Shown: positions 43,468-53,669 of the stretch, one piece after another
How the letters are laid out: every line of letters begins with the position of its first letter
Position numbering within the stretch: the stretch's first letter is position 1
NCBI RefSeq assembly: GCF_030846195.1
Contig: NZ_JAVCWH010000004.1
Location: forward strand, 124,001-188,000
Length of the DNA stretch: 64,000 nucleotides
Origin: Paracoccus yibinensis
GTDB lineage: Bacteria; Pseudomonadota; Alphaproteobacteria; Rhodobacterales; Rhodobacteraceae
Reading direction: 5' to 3'
Program-made: the position numbers and the translations under genes
The notes under the pieces: model-generated
Databases searched by the model: none
The model's input: only the letters and a program-made list of their open reading frames with translations
Told to the model about the DNA's origin: nothing

Positions 43468-44523
43468 ATGAAGTTCAGAACCGCTGCGGTCGCGCTGGCG
43501 ATCGGGGTTTCGTGGCTGGCGACCGGTGCCATGGCCGAAACCATCGGCATCGCCATGCCGACGAAATCGTCGGCCCGCTGGATCGACGACGGCAACAACA
43601 TGGTCAAGCAGTTGCAGGAAGCCGGCTACGAGACCGACCTGCAATATGCCGAGGATGATATCCCGAACCAGCTGGCACAGGTCGAGAACATGATCACCAA
43701 GGGCGTGGACGTCCTGGTGATCGCCGCCATCGACGGCACCACCCTGTCGAACGCGCTGGAAAACGCCGCCGCCGCCGACATCAAGGTGATCGCCTATGAC
43801 CGGCTGATCCGCGGGTCGGAACATGTGGACTATTACGCGACCTTCGACAACTTCAAGGTCGGCGTCCAGCAGGCCACGACCCTGGTGGACGGGTTGAAGG
43901 AACGCTTTCCTGACGTGAAGCCCTGGAACGTCGAACTGTTCGGCGGCAGCCCCGACGACAACAACGCCTTCTTCTTCTATGACGGCGCGATGTCAGTCCT
44001 CCAGCCGCTGGTCGACGACGGCTCGATCGTGATCGGGTCCGGCCAGACCGGCATGGAAACCGTGGGCACGCTGCGCTGGGACCCGGCCGTGGCGCAGGCG
44101 CGGATGGATAACCTTCTGTCGTCGAACTATGCCGACAAGCAGGTTCATGGGGTGCTTTCGCCTTATGACGGGCTGTCGATCGGGATCCTGTCGTCGCTGA
44201 AGGGCGTGGGCTATGGGTCGGGCGACATGCAGATGCCGATCGTCACAGGCCAAGACGCCGAGATCCAGTCCGTCAAGTCCATCGAGGCTGGCGAGCAGTA
44301 TTCGACCATCTTCAAGGACACCCGCGAACTGGCCCGTGTTACCGTGGGTATGGTCGATGCCGTTCTGAAGGGGACCGAGCCCGAGATCAACGACACCGAA
44401 ACCTATGACAACGGCGTCAAGGTCGTGCCCTCCTATCTGCTGGAGCCGGTGCCGGTGACCAAGGAGAACTGGAAAGAGGTCCTGGTCGATTCCGGCTACT
44501 ACACCGAAGACCAGTTGAAGTGA
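43468..44523 (+). CDS. chvE: Multiple-sugar-binding periplasmic protein, ChvE-like (copy 1)
   Basis: A 351-residue periplasmic sugar-binding protein with a Sec signal (residues 1-23, ending TGAMA). The pentose/hexose-binding fold is seen in [52 protein letters not shown], and [12 protein letters not shown] (residues P232-Y-D-G235). This is very close to Agrobacterium ChvE, which binds galactose, arabinose and related sugars. ATG 43468 follows GGGAGGAT. It is followed by a second copy, so both probably share the GguAB importer. Confidence 0.9.
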   Translation: MKFRTAAVALAIGVSWLATGAMAETIGIAMPTKSSARWIDDGNNMVKQLQEAGYETDLQYAEDDIPNQLAQVENMITKGVDVLVIAAIDGTTLSNALENAAAADIKVIAYDRLIRGSEHVDYYATFDNFKVGVQQATTLVDGLKERFPDVKPWNVELFGGSPDDNNAFFFYDGAMSVLQPLVDDGSIVIGSGQTGMETVGTLRWDPAVAQARMDNLLSSNYADKQVHGVLSPYDGLSIGILSSLKGVGYGSGDMQMPIVTGQDAEIQSVKSIEAGEQYSTIFKDTRELARVTVGMVDAVLKGTEPEINDTETYDNGVKVVPSYLLEPVPVTKENWKEVLVDSGYYTEDQLK

Positions 44524-44530
44524 TCCCTGC

Positions 44531-44554
44531 GGGGCGGGCCGGAAGGTCCGCCCC
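44531..44554 (+). terminator. Hairpin with GGAA tetraloop between the two chvE copies
   Basis: Stem GGGGCGGGCC (44531-44540), loop GGAA (a GNRA tetraloop), complementary arm 44545-44554 with one G-U pair. No T run follows. It lies seven bases past the chvE1 stop, so it may protect the upstream message or trim readthrough. Confidence 0.7.
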
Positions 44555-44586
44555 CCGATCGACCGGCACCTTGGGAGGGGATGCGA

Positions 44587-45648
44587 ATGACGAAGCTGAG
44601 ACAGATGCTGACCGTTGCCGCCATGGCGCTTGCGGTCCCGCTGGCCGCGACTGCGGCCGACGAAAAGGTGGGCATCTCGATGCCTGAAAAGGTCACCGCG
44701 CGCTGGGTCGCGGACGGTGAGAACATGGTCAAGCAGTTCCAGGAAGCGGGCTATCAGACCGACCTGCAATATGCCAACGATGACATCCCGGCGCAGCTGA
44801 GCCAGATCGAGAACATGATCACCACCGGCGCCAAGGTGCTGGTGATCGCGGCGCTGGATGGCACGACGCTGTCGAACGCGCTGGAAAACGCGGCCGCGTC
44901 CGACATCAAGGTCATCGCCTATGACCGGCTGATCCGCGAAACGCCCAACGTCGATTATTATGCCACCTTCGACAACTTCAAGGTCGGCGTGATGCAGGGC
45001 ACAGCCTTGGTGGAGGGCCTGAAGGAGCGCTTCCCGGACCAGAAGCCCTGGAATGTCGAACTGTTCGGCGGCAGCCCGGACGACAACAACGCCTATTTCT
45101 TCTATGACGGCGCGATGAGCGTGCTGCAGCCGCTGATCGATGCGGGCGACATCGTGATCCCCTCGGGGCAGATGGGCCTGGACACGGTCGGCACGCTGCG
45201 GTGGGACGCGGCCACGGCGCAGGCGCGGATGGACAACATCCTGTCCGCGAACTACGGCGACAAGGAGGTTCATGGCGTCCTGTCGGCCAATGACGGGCTG
45301 GCGCGCGGGATCATCTCGTCCGTGAAGGGCGTGGGCTATGGCTCGGGCGACCTGAAGATGCCGATCATCACCGGACAGGACGCGGAGATCGCCGGCATCA
45401 AGGCGATCATCGACGGCGAACAGTATTCGACGGTTTTCAAGGACACGCGCGAGCTGGCCAGGGTCACGGTCGGCATGGTCAACGCCATGCTGGAGGGCAA
45501 GGAGCCCGAGGTGAACGACACCGAAACCTATGACAACGGCGTCAAGGTCGTGCCGTCCTATCTGCTGGAGCCTGTCTCGGTCACCGCCGACAACTGGAAA
45601 GAGGTTCTGGTGGATTCGGGCTATTACACCGAAGACCAGTTGAAGTGA
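44587..45648 (+). CDS. Multiple-sugar-binding periplasmic protein, ChvE-like (copy 2)
   Basis: A 353-residue second copy, roughly three quarters identical to the first by eye, with a Sec signal (about residues 1-24, ending ATAA). The final segment [17 protein letters not shown] is identical. A notable difference is in the sugar-pocket loop, where SPYDGLS is replaced by SANDGLA (A234-N-D236), which may change the sugar preference. ATG 44587 is preferred over ATG 44581, which is only 2 bases after GGAGG. Confidence 0.9.
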   Translation: MTKLRQMLTVAAMALAVPLAATAADEKVGISMPEKVTARWVADGENMVKQFQEAGYQTDLQYANDDIPAQLSQIENMITTGAKVLVIAALDGTTLSNALENAAASDIKVIAYDRLIRETPNVDYYATFDNFKVGVMQGTALVEGLKERFPDQKPWNVELFGGSPDDNNAYFFYDGAMSVLQPLIDAGDIVIPSGQMGLDTVGTLRWDAATAQARMDNILSANYGDKEVHGVLSANDGLARGIISSVKGVGYGSGDLKMPIITGQDAEIAGIKAIIDGEQYSTVFKDTRELARVTVGMVNAMLEGKEPEVNDTETYDNGVKVVPSYLLEPVSVTADNWKEVLVDSGYYTEDQLK

Positions 45649-45655
45649 TCATGGT

Positions 45656-45677
45656 GGTCCCGGCTTGCGCCGGGACC
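45656..45677 (+). terminator. Hairpin between chvE copy 2 and the importer ATPase
   Basis: Stem GGTCCCGGC (45656-45664), loop TTGC, complementary arm 45669-45677, no T run. It lies a few bases after the second chvE stop and probably lowers expression of the importer genes relative to the binding proteins. Similar GGTCCCGGC-type palindromes recur as dispersed elements in other alphaproteobacteria. Confidence 0.65.
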
Positions 45678-45698
45678 CCACACGATCGGAGGAACACG

Positions 45699-47231
45699 AT
45701 GACGGCCATCCTCGAGATGCAGGGCATCACCAAGACCTTTCCCGGCGTCAAGGCGCTAAGCAACGTGAACCTGTCGGTCCGCGAAGGCGAAATCCACGCG
45801 ATCTGCGGAGAGAACGGCGCAGGCAAGTCCACGCTAATGAAAGTGCTGTCGGGCGTCTATCCGCACGGCAGCTATGACGGCGAGATCCTGTATGACGGCA
45901 AGCCCGCCCGCTTTCGCGACATCCGCGACAGCGAACATGCGGGGATCGTCATCATCCACCAGGAACTGGCCCTAGTCCCGCTTCTGTCCGTGGCCGAGAA
46001 CCTGTTCCTGGGCAACGAGGTCGCCAAGGGCGGCGTCATCAACTGGCCGCTGGCCTACCAGAAGACCGAAGCCCTGCTGAAGAAGGTGGGCTTGACCGAG
46101 GCGCCGACCACCAAGGTGGAAAAGCTGGGCGTCGGCAAGCAGCAGCTGGTCGAGATTGCCAAGGCGCTTGCCAAGAACGTGCGCCTGCTGATCCTGGACG
46201 AACCGACCGCCGCGCTTCAGGAAAACGACAGCCAGAAGCTGCTGGACCTGATGCTGGAACTGAAGGGCCAGGGCGTCACCCAGATCATCATCAGCCACAA
46301 GCTGAACGAGATCCGCCGCGTCGCCGACCGCGTAACGGTGATCCGCGACGGATCGACGGTATCCACGCTGGACCGCAGCGAGATCACCGAGGACCGGATC
46401 ATCCGCGACATGGTGGGCCGCGACATGGCCCACCGATACCCGGACCGCACGCCGAAGATCGGCGAGGTGCTGATGGAGGTGCGGAACTGGTCCGTCATGC
46501 ATCCCGAACAGCCGCGTCAGGTGATCCGCGACGTGTCCATGACCGTCCGCAAGGGCGAGATCGTGGGCATCGCCGGCCTGATGGGCTCGGGGCGCACCGA
46601 ATTTGCCATGAGCCTGTTCGGCCGCAGCTATGGCCGCGACATTCGCGGAGAGGTGACCCTGGCGGGTGGCAAGCCGGATCTGTCCACCGTGTCCAAGGCC
46701 ATCGACGCCGGGCTGGCCTATGTGACCGAGGATCGCAAGGTCCTGGGCCTGATCCTGGACGAGCCGATCCTGCGCAACATCTCGCTTGCGAACCTGGAGG
46801 GCATCTCGAAGGGGGCGGTGCTGTCGCGAGGGCGCGAACAGCAGGTGGCCGAAAAATACCGCAAGGCCATGAACATCCGCACGCCCACGGTCTTCCAGCG
46901 GGTCGTGAACCTGTCGGGCGGCAACCAGCAGAAGGTGGTGCTGTCCAAGTGGCTGTTCACCGATCCCAAGGTGCTGATCCTGGACGAACCCACGCGCGGC
47001 ATCGACGTGGGCGCCAAGTTCGAAATCTACAACATTATGAACGAGCTGGCAGGGCAGGGCCACGGCGTCGTCATGATCAGCTCGGAAATGCCTGAACTGC
47101 TGGGCATGTGCGACCGCATCTATGTAATGAACGAGGGCCGGATCGCCGGTGAGCTGACCCGCGCCGAGGCCAGCCAGGAACGGATCATGGCCCTGATCCT
47201 GCAAGACGGAATGAAGGGGGACGCCGCATGA
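45699..47231 (+). CDS. gguA: Multiple-monosaccharide ABC transporter ATPase (GguA/MmsA)
   Basis: A 510-residue tandem ATPase powering sugar uptake for the ChvE proteins. The N-terminal half has Walker [13 protein letters not shown] and [14 protein letters not shown]. The C-terminal half has the degenerate [17 protein letters not shown], the signature [16 protein letters not shown] and [17 protein letters not shown]. The second-half Walker A is changed, as usual for this family. GGAGGAA precedes ATG 45699. It overlaps the permease start by ATGA. Confidence 0.92.
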   Translation: MTAILEMQGITKTFPGVKALSNVNLSVREGEIHAICGENGAGKSTLMKVLSGVYPHGSYDGEILYDGKPARFRDIRDSEHAGIVIIHQELALVPLLSVAENLFLGNEVAKGGVINWPLAYQKTEALLKKVGLTEAPTTKVEKLGVGKQQLVEIAKALAKNVRLLILDEPTAALQENDSQKLLDLMLELKGQGVTQIIISHKLNEIRRVADRVTVIRDGSTVSTLDRSEITEDRIIRDMVGRDMAHRYPDRTPKIGEVLMEVRNWSVMHPEQPRQVIRDVSMTVRKGEIVGIAGLMGSGRTEFAMSLFGRSYGRDIRGEVTLAGGKPDLSTVSKAIDAGLAYVTEDRKVLGLILDEPILRNISLANLEGISKGAVLSRGREQQVAEKYRKAMNIRTPTVFQRVVNLSGGNQQKVVLSKWLFTDPKVLILDEPTRGIDVGAKFEIYNIMNELAGQGHGVVMISSEMPELLGMCDRIYVMNEGRIAGELTRAEASQERIMALILQDGMKGDAA

Positions 47232-48433
47232 GCACCGCCGAAACGAACAAGCCGGCCCCGTCGGGGATCGGCGCCCATCTGGGCAGCCACCTGCGCGAGA
47301 ACGGGATGATGCTGGCGCTGATCGCCATCGTCCTGTTCTTTTTCATCATCGTGCGCGCCGTGCAGGGCGTGGACTTCCTGTCGGCGCAGAACATCACCAA
47401 CCTGTTCCTGCAGAACAGCTATGTCATCATCATGGCGCTGGGGATGCTGCTGGTGATCGTGGCGGGCCATATCGACCTGTCGGTGGGATCCGTCGCGGCC
47501 TTCACGGGCGCGGTGGCGTCGATGCTGCTGGTGCAATACGACCTGCCGGTGCTTATGGTGATCCCCATGGTTCTGGTGGTGGGCGGGCTGATCGGCGCCG
47601 CGCAAGGTTACTGGATCGCCTATTGGCGCATCCCGTCCTTCATCGTGACGCTGGCGGGGATGCTGGTCTTTCGCGGCCTGACGCTGTGGCTGCTGGGCGG
47701 CCAGAACATCGGCCCGTTCGAGCGGTCCTTCCAGGCGCTGTCCACCGGCTTCATCCCCGACCTGTTCGGCGCCGACAAGCCGAACTTCACCGCCCTGATC
47801 CTGGTCGCGGTGGCCGCCGCCGCCATCGTCTGGGCGGGCATCCGGGGCCGCGCCCGAGAGGCCGAATTCGGCATCGCCCCCGAGCCTGCAGGCTTCTTCT
47901 GGGCGCGCAATGCCGTGGTGGTGATCGCCCTGCTGTTCGTGGGCTGGAAGCTGGCCAGCTTCCGGGGCCTGCCGAACGTGCTGCTGATCATGTCGGTGCT
48001 GATCGTGCTTTACGCCTTCTTCACCGAATCGACGACCACGGGGCGGCGCATCTATGCCCTGGGCGGGAACGAGAAGGCGGCGAAACTGTCAGGCATCAAG
48101 ACCGAGCGGCTGGTCTTCTTCACCTTCGTCAACATGGGCGTTCTGGCGTCCCTGGCGGGCATGATCGTCACCGCGCGCCTGAACAGCGCCACGCCCAAGG
48201 CAGGCGTCGGGTTCGAACTGGACGTGATCGCGGCCGTGTTCATCGGCGGCGCCTCGATGACAGGGGGATCGGGACGCATCATCGGGGTCGTGGTCGGCGC
48301 CCTCATCATGGGCGTGATGAACAACGGCATGTCGATCATGGGCATCGGCATCGACTACCAGCAGGTCATCAAGGGGCTGGTGCTGCTCGCCGCCGTGATC
48401 TTCGACGTTTACAACAAGACCAAGCAAGGCTGA
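47228..48433 (+). CDS. gguB: Multiple-monosaccharide ABC transporter permease (GguB/MmsB)
   Basis: A 401-residue permease with ten or so helices, of the AraH/XylH family: [20 protein letters not shown] near residue 75, the [23 protein letters not shown] helix and [31 protein letters not shown] near the end. Length above 380 with the extra middle helices fits the GguB/XylH size class. It is translated from the ATGA overlap with gguA. Confidence 0.92.
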   Translation: MSTAETNKPAPSGIGAHLGSHLRENGMMLALIAIVLFFFIIVRAVQGVDFLSAQNITNLFLQNSYVIIMALGMLLVIVAGHIDLSVGSVAAFTGAVASMLLVQYDLPVLMVIPMVLVVGGLIGAAQGYWIAYWRIPSFIVTLAGMLVFRGLTLWLLGGQNIGPFERSFQALSTGFIPDLFGADKPNFTALILVAVAAAAIVWAGIRGRAREAEFGIAPEPAGFFWARNAVVVIALLFVGWKLASFRGLPNVLLIMSVLIVLYAFFTESTTTGRRIYALGGNEKAAKLSGIKTERLVFFTFVNMGVLASLAGMIVTARLNSATPKAGVGFELDVIAAVFIGGASMTGGSGRIIGVVVGALIMGVMNNGMSIMGIGIDYQQVIKGLVLLAAVIFDVYNKTKQG

Positions 48434-48436
48434 ACC

Positions 48437-49426
48437 ATGTTCCTGTCGCAACTGAAAAGCCCCGGCGGGGACCGGGCTGTCGCTGCACGAGAGAACGACA
48501 GTGCCTGGATCGTGCCGGGTGCGCGTTCCACCCGCGACCTGGCGCAGGCCGCCATCGCCGCCGGCCATGGCCTTGAGGCTGAGGTGAAGGCGCGCGGGCA
48601 GGGCGAGGCCGTCGATCTGGCCGCCGCCCTGGCCGAAGGGCGGGTGCTGCTGCCGCTGGACCACGACGACCCGGCGCACCTGCACCTGACCGGCACGGGC
48701 CTCACGCATCTGGGCAGCGCCGCCACGCGCAATTCGATGCACGCCAAGGCCGATGCCGAGGCGCTGACCGACAGCATGAAGATGTTCCGCATGGGACTGG
48801 AAGGCGGCAAGCCGCAGGGCGGAGCGGTCGGCGTGCAACCCGAATGGTTCTACAAGGGTAATGGCGTCAACGCGGTCGCCCCCGGCGCGGCGCTGGTATC
48901 CCCCGGCTTCGCGCTGGATGCGGGCGAGGAGCCGGAGATCGCGGGCCTTTACCTGATCGGCCTGGACGGCACGCCCTTCCGCCTGGGCTTTGCCCTGGCG
49001 AACGAGTTTTCCGACCATGTGACCGAACGCGGCAACTACCTTTGGCTTGCCCATTCCAAGCTGCGCCCGGCCAGCTACGGCCCCGAGATGCTGGTCGGCG
49101 ATCTGCCGCAGCATGTCGAGGGCACCAGCCGCATCCTGCGGGGTGGCCAGACGATCTGGGAAAAGCCCTTCCTGTCGGGTGAATCCAACATGTCGCATTC
49201 GCTGGCGAATCTGGAACACCACCACTTCAAATATGCGCTGTTCCGCCAACCGGGCGACGTGCATGTGCATTTCTTCGGCACCGCCACCCTGTCCTTCGCC
49301 GACGGCATCAAGGCGCAGGGCGGCGATGTCTTCCAGATCGAGGCGCCGGGTTTCGGCCTGCCGCTCTCGAACCCGCTGGACCAGCAGCAGAACGGCGCAA
49401 CCCCCGTCGCCGTCGCCACTCTCTAG
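48437..49426 (+). CDS. gguC: GguC/AraD1-family protein (probable 2-keto-3-deoxy sugar acid dehydratase)
   Basis: A 329-residue soluble protein of the fumarylacetoacetase-like superfamily. It follows gguAB, as gguC does in Agrobacterium. The body has PEWFYKGNGVNAVAPGAALV, GLYLIGLDGTPFRLGFALANEFSDH, and DVHVHFFGTATLSFADGI, which carry the metal-binding E/D/H pattern of the fold. Because the neighbouring genes make 2-keto-3-deoxy-arabonate and end in 2-oxoglutarate semialdehyde dehydrogenase, a dehydratase step is missing between them, and this protein is the best candidate. That role is inferred from pathway logic. Confidence 0.8.
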   Translation: MFLSQLKSPGGDRAVAARENDSAWIVPGARSTRDLAQAAIAAGHGLEAEVKARGQGEAVDLAAALAEGRVLLPLDHDDPAHLHLTGTGLTHLGSAATRNSMHAKADAEALTDSMKMFRMGLEGGKPQGGAVGVQPEWFYKGNGVNAVAPGAALVSPGFALDAGEEPEIAGLYLIGLDGTPFRLGFALANEFSDHVTERGNYLWLAHSKLRPASYGPEMLVGDLPQHVEGTSRILRGGQTIWEKPFLSGESNMSHSLANLEHHHFKYALFRQPGDVHVHFFGTATLSFADGIKAQGGDVFQIEAPGFGLPLSNPLDQQQNGATPVAVATL

Positions 49427-49435
49427 AGGCCCAAG

Positions 49436-51178
49436 ATGACCTTCAAACCCGCCCCCTGGCCCCGCCAGCTTCGTTCCCAGCACTGGTATGGCGGCACCTC
49501 GCGCGACACCATTTATCATCGCGGCTGGATGAAGAACCAGGGCTGGCCCCATGACCTGTTCGACGGCCGCCCGGTGATCGGCATCCTGAACACCTGGGCG
49601 GATCTCACGCCCTGCAACGGCCATTTGCGCGAACTGGCCGAAAAGGTGAAGGCGGGCGTGTGGGAGGCTGGGGGCTTTCCGGTCGAGGTGCCGGTCTTCT
49701 CGGCCAGCGAAAACACCTTCCGCCCCACCGCGATGATGTTCCGCAATCTGGCCGCACTGGCGGTCGAGGAGACCATTCGCGGCCAGCCGATGGACGGCGC
49801 GGTGCTGCTGGTCGGCTGCGACAAGACCACGCCGTCGCTGCTGATGGGGGCCGCGTCCTGCGACATCCCCTCGATCGTCGTGACCGGCGGGCCGATGCTG
49901 AACGGCTACTTCCGGGGCGAGCGCGTCGGGTCCGGCACGCATCTGTGGAAGTTCTCCGAGGCCGTGAAGGCAGGCGAGATGACGCAGGAGGAGTTCCTGG
50001 AGGCCGAGGCCTCGATGTCGCGATCCACCGGCACCTGCAATACGATGGGCACGGCTTCGACGATGGCCTCGATGGCCGAGGCGCTTGGCATGGCGCTGTC
50101 GGGCAACGCCGCGATCCCGGCGGTGGATTCGCGCCGTCGCGTCATGGCCCAACTGTCGGGGCGGCGGATCGTGCAGATGGTCAAGGACGACCTGAAGCCC
50201 AGCGACATCATGACACGGCAAGCCTTCGAAAACGCCATCCGCACCAACGGCGCCATCGGCGGGTCCACCAATGCGGTGATCCACCTGCTGGCCATCGCGG
50301 GCCGGGTGGGGGTGGACATCACGCTGGACGACTGGGACCGCTGCGGCCGCGACGTGGCGACCATCGTGAACCTGATGCCCTCGGGGCAATACCTGATGGA
50401 GGAGTTCTTCTATGCCGGCGGATTGCCGGTGGTGCTGAAGCGGCTGGGCGAAGCCGGGCTTCTGCACAAGGACGCGCTGACCGTCAGCGGCGCCTCGATC
50501 TGGGACGAGGTCAAGGATGTCGTCAACTGGAACGAGGACGTGATCCTGCCCGCCGACCGCCCGCTGACGGCCCAGGGCGGCATCGCGGTGCTGCGCGGAA
50601 ACCTTGCGCCCAAGGGGGCGGTGCTGAAGCCATCGGCCGCCAGCCCGCATCTGCTGGTCCATCGCGGCCGCGCGGTCGTGTTCGAGGATATCGACGACTA
50701 CAAGGCCCGGATCGAGGACGAGTCGCTTGATATCGACGAGACCTGCGTGATGGTGATGAAGAACTGCGGCCCCAAGGGCTATCCCGGCATGGCCGAGGTC
50801 GGCAACATGGGCCTGCCGCCCAAGGTGCTGCGCAAGGGCATCACCGACATGGTGCGGATCTCGGATGCGCGCATGTCGGGCACGGCCTATGGCACCGTGG
50901 TCCTGCACACCTCTCCCGAGGCTGCGGCGGGCGGCCCGCTTGCGGTGGTCCGCGACGGCGACATGATCGAACTGGACGTGCCGAACCGCCGCCTGCATCT
51001 GGACATTTCGGACGAGGAACTGGCCCTGCGCCTGGCCGAATGGCGGCCCAGCCATGATCTGCCGACCAGCGGCTATGCCTGGCTGCACCAGGCCCATGTC
51101 GAGGGGGCCGATACCGGGGCGGACCTGGACTTCCTCAAGGGCTGCCGCGGCAACCCGGTCGGACGGGACAGCCACTGA
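49436..51178 (+). CDS. L-arabinonate/galactonate-type dehydratase (IlvD/Edd family)
   Basis: A 580-residue [2Fe-2S] dehydratase that removes water from a sugar acid to give a 2-keto-3-deoxy acid. The iron-sulfur cysteines are C60 in TPCN, C128 in GCDKTTPS and C201 in TGTCNTMG. Length and wording match rhizobial L-arabinonate dehydratase, which also accepts other aldonates. In this block it would act on L-arabinonate, and possibly D-galactonate. GAGG lies before ATG 49436, and its stop overlaps the next gene by one base. Confidence 0.9.
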   Translation: MTFKPAPWPRQLRSQHWYGGTSRDTIYHRGWMKNQGWPHDLFDGRPVIGILNTWADLTPCNGHLRELAEKVKAGVWEAGGFPVEVPVFSASENTFRPTAMMFRNLAALAVEETIRGQPMDGAVLLVGCDKTTPSLLMGAASCDIPSIVVTGGPMLNGYFRGERVGSGTHLWKFSEAVKAGEMTQEEFLEAEASMSRSTGTCNTMGTASTMASMAEALGMALSGNAAIPAVDSRRRVMAQLSGRRIVQMVKDDLKPSDIMTRQAFENAIRTNGAIGGSTNAVIHLLAIAGRVGVDITLDDWDRCGRDVATIVNLMPSGQYLMEEFFYAGGLPVVLKRLGEAGLLHKDALTVSGASIWDEVKDVVNWNEDVILPADRPLTAQGGIAVLRGNLAPKGAVLKPSAASPHLLVHRGRAVVFEDIDDYKARIEDESLDIDETCVMVMKNCGPKGYPGMAEVGNMGLPPKVLRKGITDMVRISDARMSGTAYGTVVLHTSPEAAAGGPLAVVRDGDMIELDVPNRRLHLDISDEELALRLAEWRPSHDLPTSGYAWLHQAHVEGADTGADLDFLKGCRGNPVGRDSH

Positions 51179-52089
51179 TGAAGATCGCGTTAGTCGGCAT
51201 CGGGAAGATCGCGCTGGACCAGCATGTGCCCGCGCTTGCGGCCAGCCCGGATTGGGAACTGGCCGCGACCGTCAGCCGCCACGGCACCGTGGAAGGCGTC
51301 GAGCGCTTCACCGACATCAACGCCATGCTGGACGCGCGGCCCGACATCCCCGTGGTCAGCCTGTGCCTGCCGCCCGTGCCGCGCTTTGACGCGGCGCAGG
51401 CGGTGCTGCGGGCGGGCCGCCACCTGATGCTGGAAAAGCCCCCCGGTGCGACCCTGGCCGAGGTTCATGCGCTGTGCGATCTGGCCGAACGGCAGGGCGT
51501 CACGATCTATGCCACCTGGCATTCGCGCATGGCGATGGCTGTGGCCGCCGCGCGCGACTGGCTGGCGGACAAGACCGTCCATGAAGGCCGCATCACCTGG
51601 CGCGAGGATGTGCGCAAATGGCATCCCGGCCAGGACTGGATCTTCGATGCGGGCGGCATGGGCGTCTTCGACCCCGGCATCAACGCCCTGTCGATCCTGA
51701 CCGAGATCCTGCCCCAGCCGGTGCGCCTGCTCTCCGCCGATCTGGATTTCCCGGCCAACCGCCAGGCCCCTATCGCCGCTCGGTTGCAGTTCAGCCAGGG
51801 GATCAGCGCGGATTTCGACTTCAGCCAGGAAGGCCCGCAGACCTGGGATATGGAGTTCCGAACAGACGGCGGACAGATGGCGTTGCGCATGGGCGGCAAC
51901 CGGCTGGAAATCGACGGCGGCCATGTCCAGGGCGCCGACGATATCATGGGCGAATACCCCGCGCTCTATGCGGGGATGGCAAGGCTGGTTTCCGGCGGGA
52001 ACCGGGACGCGGACCTTGCGCCCATGGTTCTGGTGGCCGATGCCTTCACCCTCGGGCGGCGCAACACCGTCGCGGATTTTCATTTCTGA
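51178..52089 (+). CDS. Galactose/arabinose 1-dehydrogenase (Gfo/Idh/MocA family)
   Basis: Oxidises D-galactose and L-arabinose, which share stereochemistry at the reacting end, to their lactones. The 303-residue protein has the Rossmann start LVGIGKIA (G7-I-G9), the EKPPG motif from E86 and the catalytic region with WREDVRKWHPGQDWI. It lacks the longer C-terminal part of other members, as the Azospirillum AraA and rhizobial galactose dehydrogenase do. TGATG overlap with the dehydratase shows coupling. NADP or NAD preference is not clear. Confidence 0.85.
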   Translation: MKIALVGIGKIALDQHVPALAASPDWELAATVSRHGTVEGVERFTDINAMLDARPDIPVVSLCLPPVPRFDAAQAVLRAGRHLMLEKPPGATLAEVHALCDLAERQGVTIYATWHSRMAMAVAAARDWLADKTVHEGRITWREDVRKWHPGQDWIFDAGGMGVFDPGINALSILTEILPQPVRLLSADLDFPANRQAPIAARLQFSQGISADFDFSQEGPQTWDMEFRTDGGQMALRMGGNRLEIDGGHVQGADDIMGEYPALYAGMARLVSGGNRDADLAPMVLVADAFTLGRRNTVADFHF

Positions 52090-52099
52090 GGATATTGCA

Positions 52100-53614
52100 A
52101 TGACCTTCACCCCCCATGGCAAACATCTGGTCGCAGGCGAATGGCTAGATGGCGAAGGCACATTCAGATCGTCCCCCGCCCAGGGCGACGGTCACGACTT
52201 CAGCGCGGGCACGGCCGATCTGGTGAACCGCGCCTGCGAGGCAGCCGAGGCGGCCTTCGCTGCCTACAGCGCCACCAGCCGCGAAGACCGCGCCCGCTTC
52301 CTGGAGGCCATCGCCGACGAAATCGAGGCACGCGCCGAAGCGATCACCGCAATGGGCACGGCGGAAACCGGGCTGCCCGAGGCGCGGCTGCAAGGCGAAC
52401 GGGGCCGCACCACCGGCCAGTTGCGGCTGTTCGCGGACCATATCCGCAAGGGCGATTATCTGGACCGCCGCCACGACCCCGCGCTACCCGATCGCCAACC
52501 CCTGCCGCGCCCCGACCTGCGGCTGATCCAGCGTCCGATCGGCCCGGTCGGGGTGTTTGGCGCCTCGAACTTTCCGCTGGCCTTTTCCACGGCCGGCGGG
52601 GACACCGCATCGGCGCTGGCGGCGGGCTGCCCGGTCGTCGTCAAGGGCCACCCCGCCCATCCCGCCACGGGCGAGATCGTGGCCGAGGCCGTCCATGCCG
52701 CCATCCAGGCGACCGGAATGCCCGCCGGTGTCTTCAACTTCATCCACGGCAACACGCATCACGTCGGCGCGGCCCTCGTCCAGCATCCGCTGATCAAGGC
52801 GGTGGGCTTTACGGGCAGCCTGCGCGGGGGCCGCGCGCTGTTCGACCTGTGTGCCGCACGGCCCGAACCGATCCCCTTCTTCGGCGAGTTGGGCAGCATC
52901 AACCCCGGCTTCGTCCTGCCGCAGGCGCTTGCTGCGCGGGGTGCCAAGCTGGCGGAAGGCTGGGCGGGCAGCCTGACCATGGGCGCGGGCCAGTTCTGCA
53001 CCAATCCCGGCCTGATCGTGATGCCCAAGGGCGTCCTGGCCGAGGCCTTCGCCAAGGCTGCGGGCGACGCGCTGGCCAAGATCGGCCCCCAGGTCATGCT
53101 GTCCGACGGTATCGCCGAGGCCTATCGCGCGGGCACCAACCGTGCAGCGGGTGTGGCCACGCCAGTCTTCGAGGGCGAAAGCCATGGCCGCAATGCCCTG
53201 CCCGCCATCTACAAGACCACGGCCGAGGAATTCCTGCGCGATCACACCCTGGCCGAGGAGGTGTTCGGACCCATGGGCGTGATCGTCACCGTCGCAGACG
53301 GAAACCAGATGCTAGACGTGGCCGAAGCCATGGAGGGCCAGCTGACCGCGACTCTGCATCTGGATGACGGCGACATGCACCTGGCCCGGCGGCTGATGCC
53401 GATCCTGGAACGCAAGGCGGGCCGCATCCTGGCGAACGGCTGGCCCACCGGGGTCGAGGTCGCGGACGCGATGGTCCATGGCGGGCCATATCCCGCCACG
53501 ACGAATTTCGGCGCGACCAGCGTGGGGACCATGGCGATCCGCCGTTTCCTGCGCCCGGTCAGCTATCAGAACATCCCCGAGGCGCTGTTGCCCGAGGATT
53601 TGCGGGGCCTTTAG
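52100..53614 (+). CDS. 2-oxoglutarate semialdehyde (2,5-dioxovalerate) dehydrogenase
   Basis: Oxidises 2,5-dioxopentanoate to 2-oxoglutarate, the last step of oxidative pentose breakdown. The 504-residue aldehyde dehydrogenase has the catalytic C300 in GQFCTNPG, the base E263 in FFGELGSINPG, and the NAD-site segment GPVGVFGASNFPLAF. The GSINPGF wording and 504-510 length fit the KGSADH type. GAGGATA precedes ATG 52100. Confidence 0.88.
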   Translation: MTFTPHGKHLVAGEWLDGEGTFRSSPAQGDGHDFSAGTADLVNRACEAAEAAFAAYSATSREDRARFLEAIADEIEARAEAITAMGTAETGLPEARLQGERGRTTGQLRLFADHIRKGDYLDRRHDPALPDRQPLPRPDLRLIQRPIGPVGVFGASNFPLAFSTAGGDTASALAAGCPVVVKGHPAHPATGEIVAEAVHAAIQATGMPAGVFNFIHGNTHHVGAALVQHPLIKAVGFTGSLRGGRALFDLCAARPEPIPFFGELGSINPGFVLPQALAARGAKLAEGWAGSLTMGAGQFCTNPGLIVMPKGVLAEAFAKAAGDALAKIGPQVMLSDGIAEAYRAGTNRAAGVATPVFEGESHGRNALPAIYKTTAEEFLRDHTLAEEVFGPMGVIVTVADGNQMLDVAEAMEGQLTATLHLDDGDMHLARRLMPILERKAGRILANGWPTGVEVADAMVHGGPYPATTNFGATSVGTMAIRRFLRPVSYQNIPEALLPEDLRGL

Positions 53615-53649
53615 GCCCTGCATCAACCCGTCGGCAAAGGACCGGCGGG
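53605..53649 (+). terminator. Weak hairpins at the boundary between KGSADH and ytfQ
   Basis: Two short stems occur here: GGGCCT/AGGCCC (53605-53618) across the dehydrogenase stop and CCCGTCGG/CCGGCGGG (53627-53649, one G-U). There is no T run. They may slow transcription before the second importer; a promoter for ytfQ could be in the 55-base gap but is not obvious. Confidence 0.35.
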
Positions 53650-53669
53650 ATCAAAAAGGGAGGAAGACC

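Noticed and set aside
48089..51175. Minus-strand open frame of 1028 codons across the sugar block
   Set aside because: It is the antisense shadow of gguB-gguC-dehydratase in GC-rich DNA, has no binding site or recognisable domain and an odd His/Gln/Arg-rich composition.
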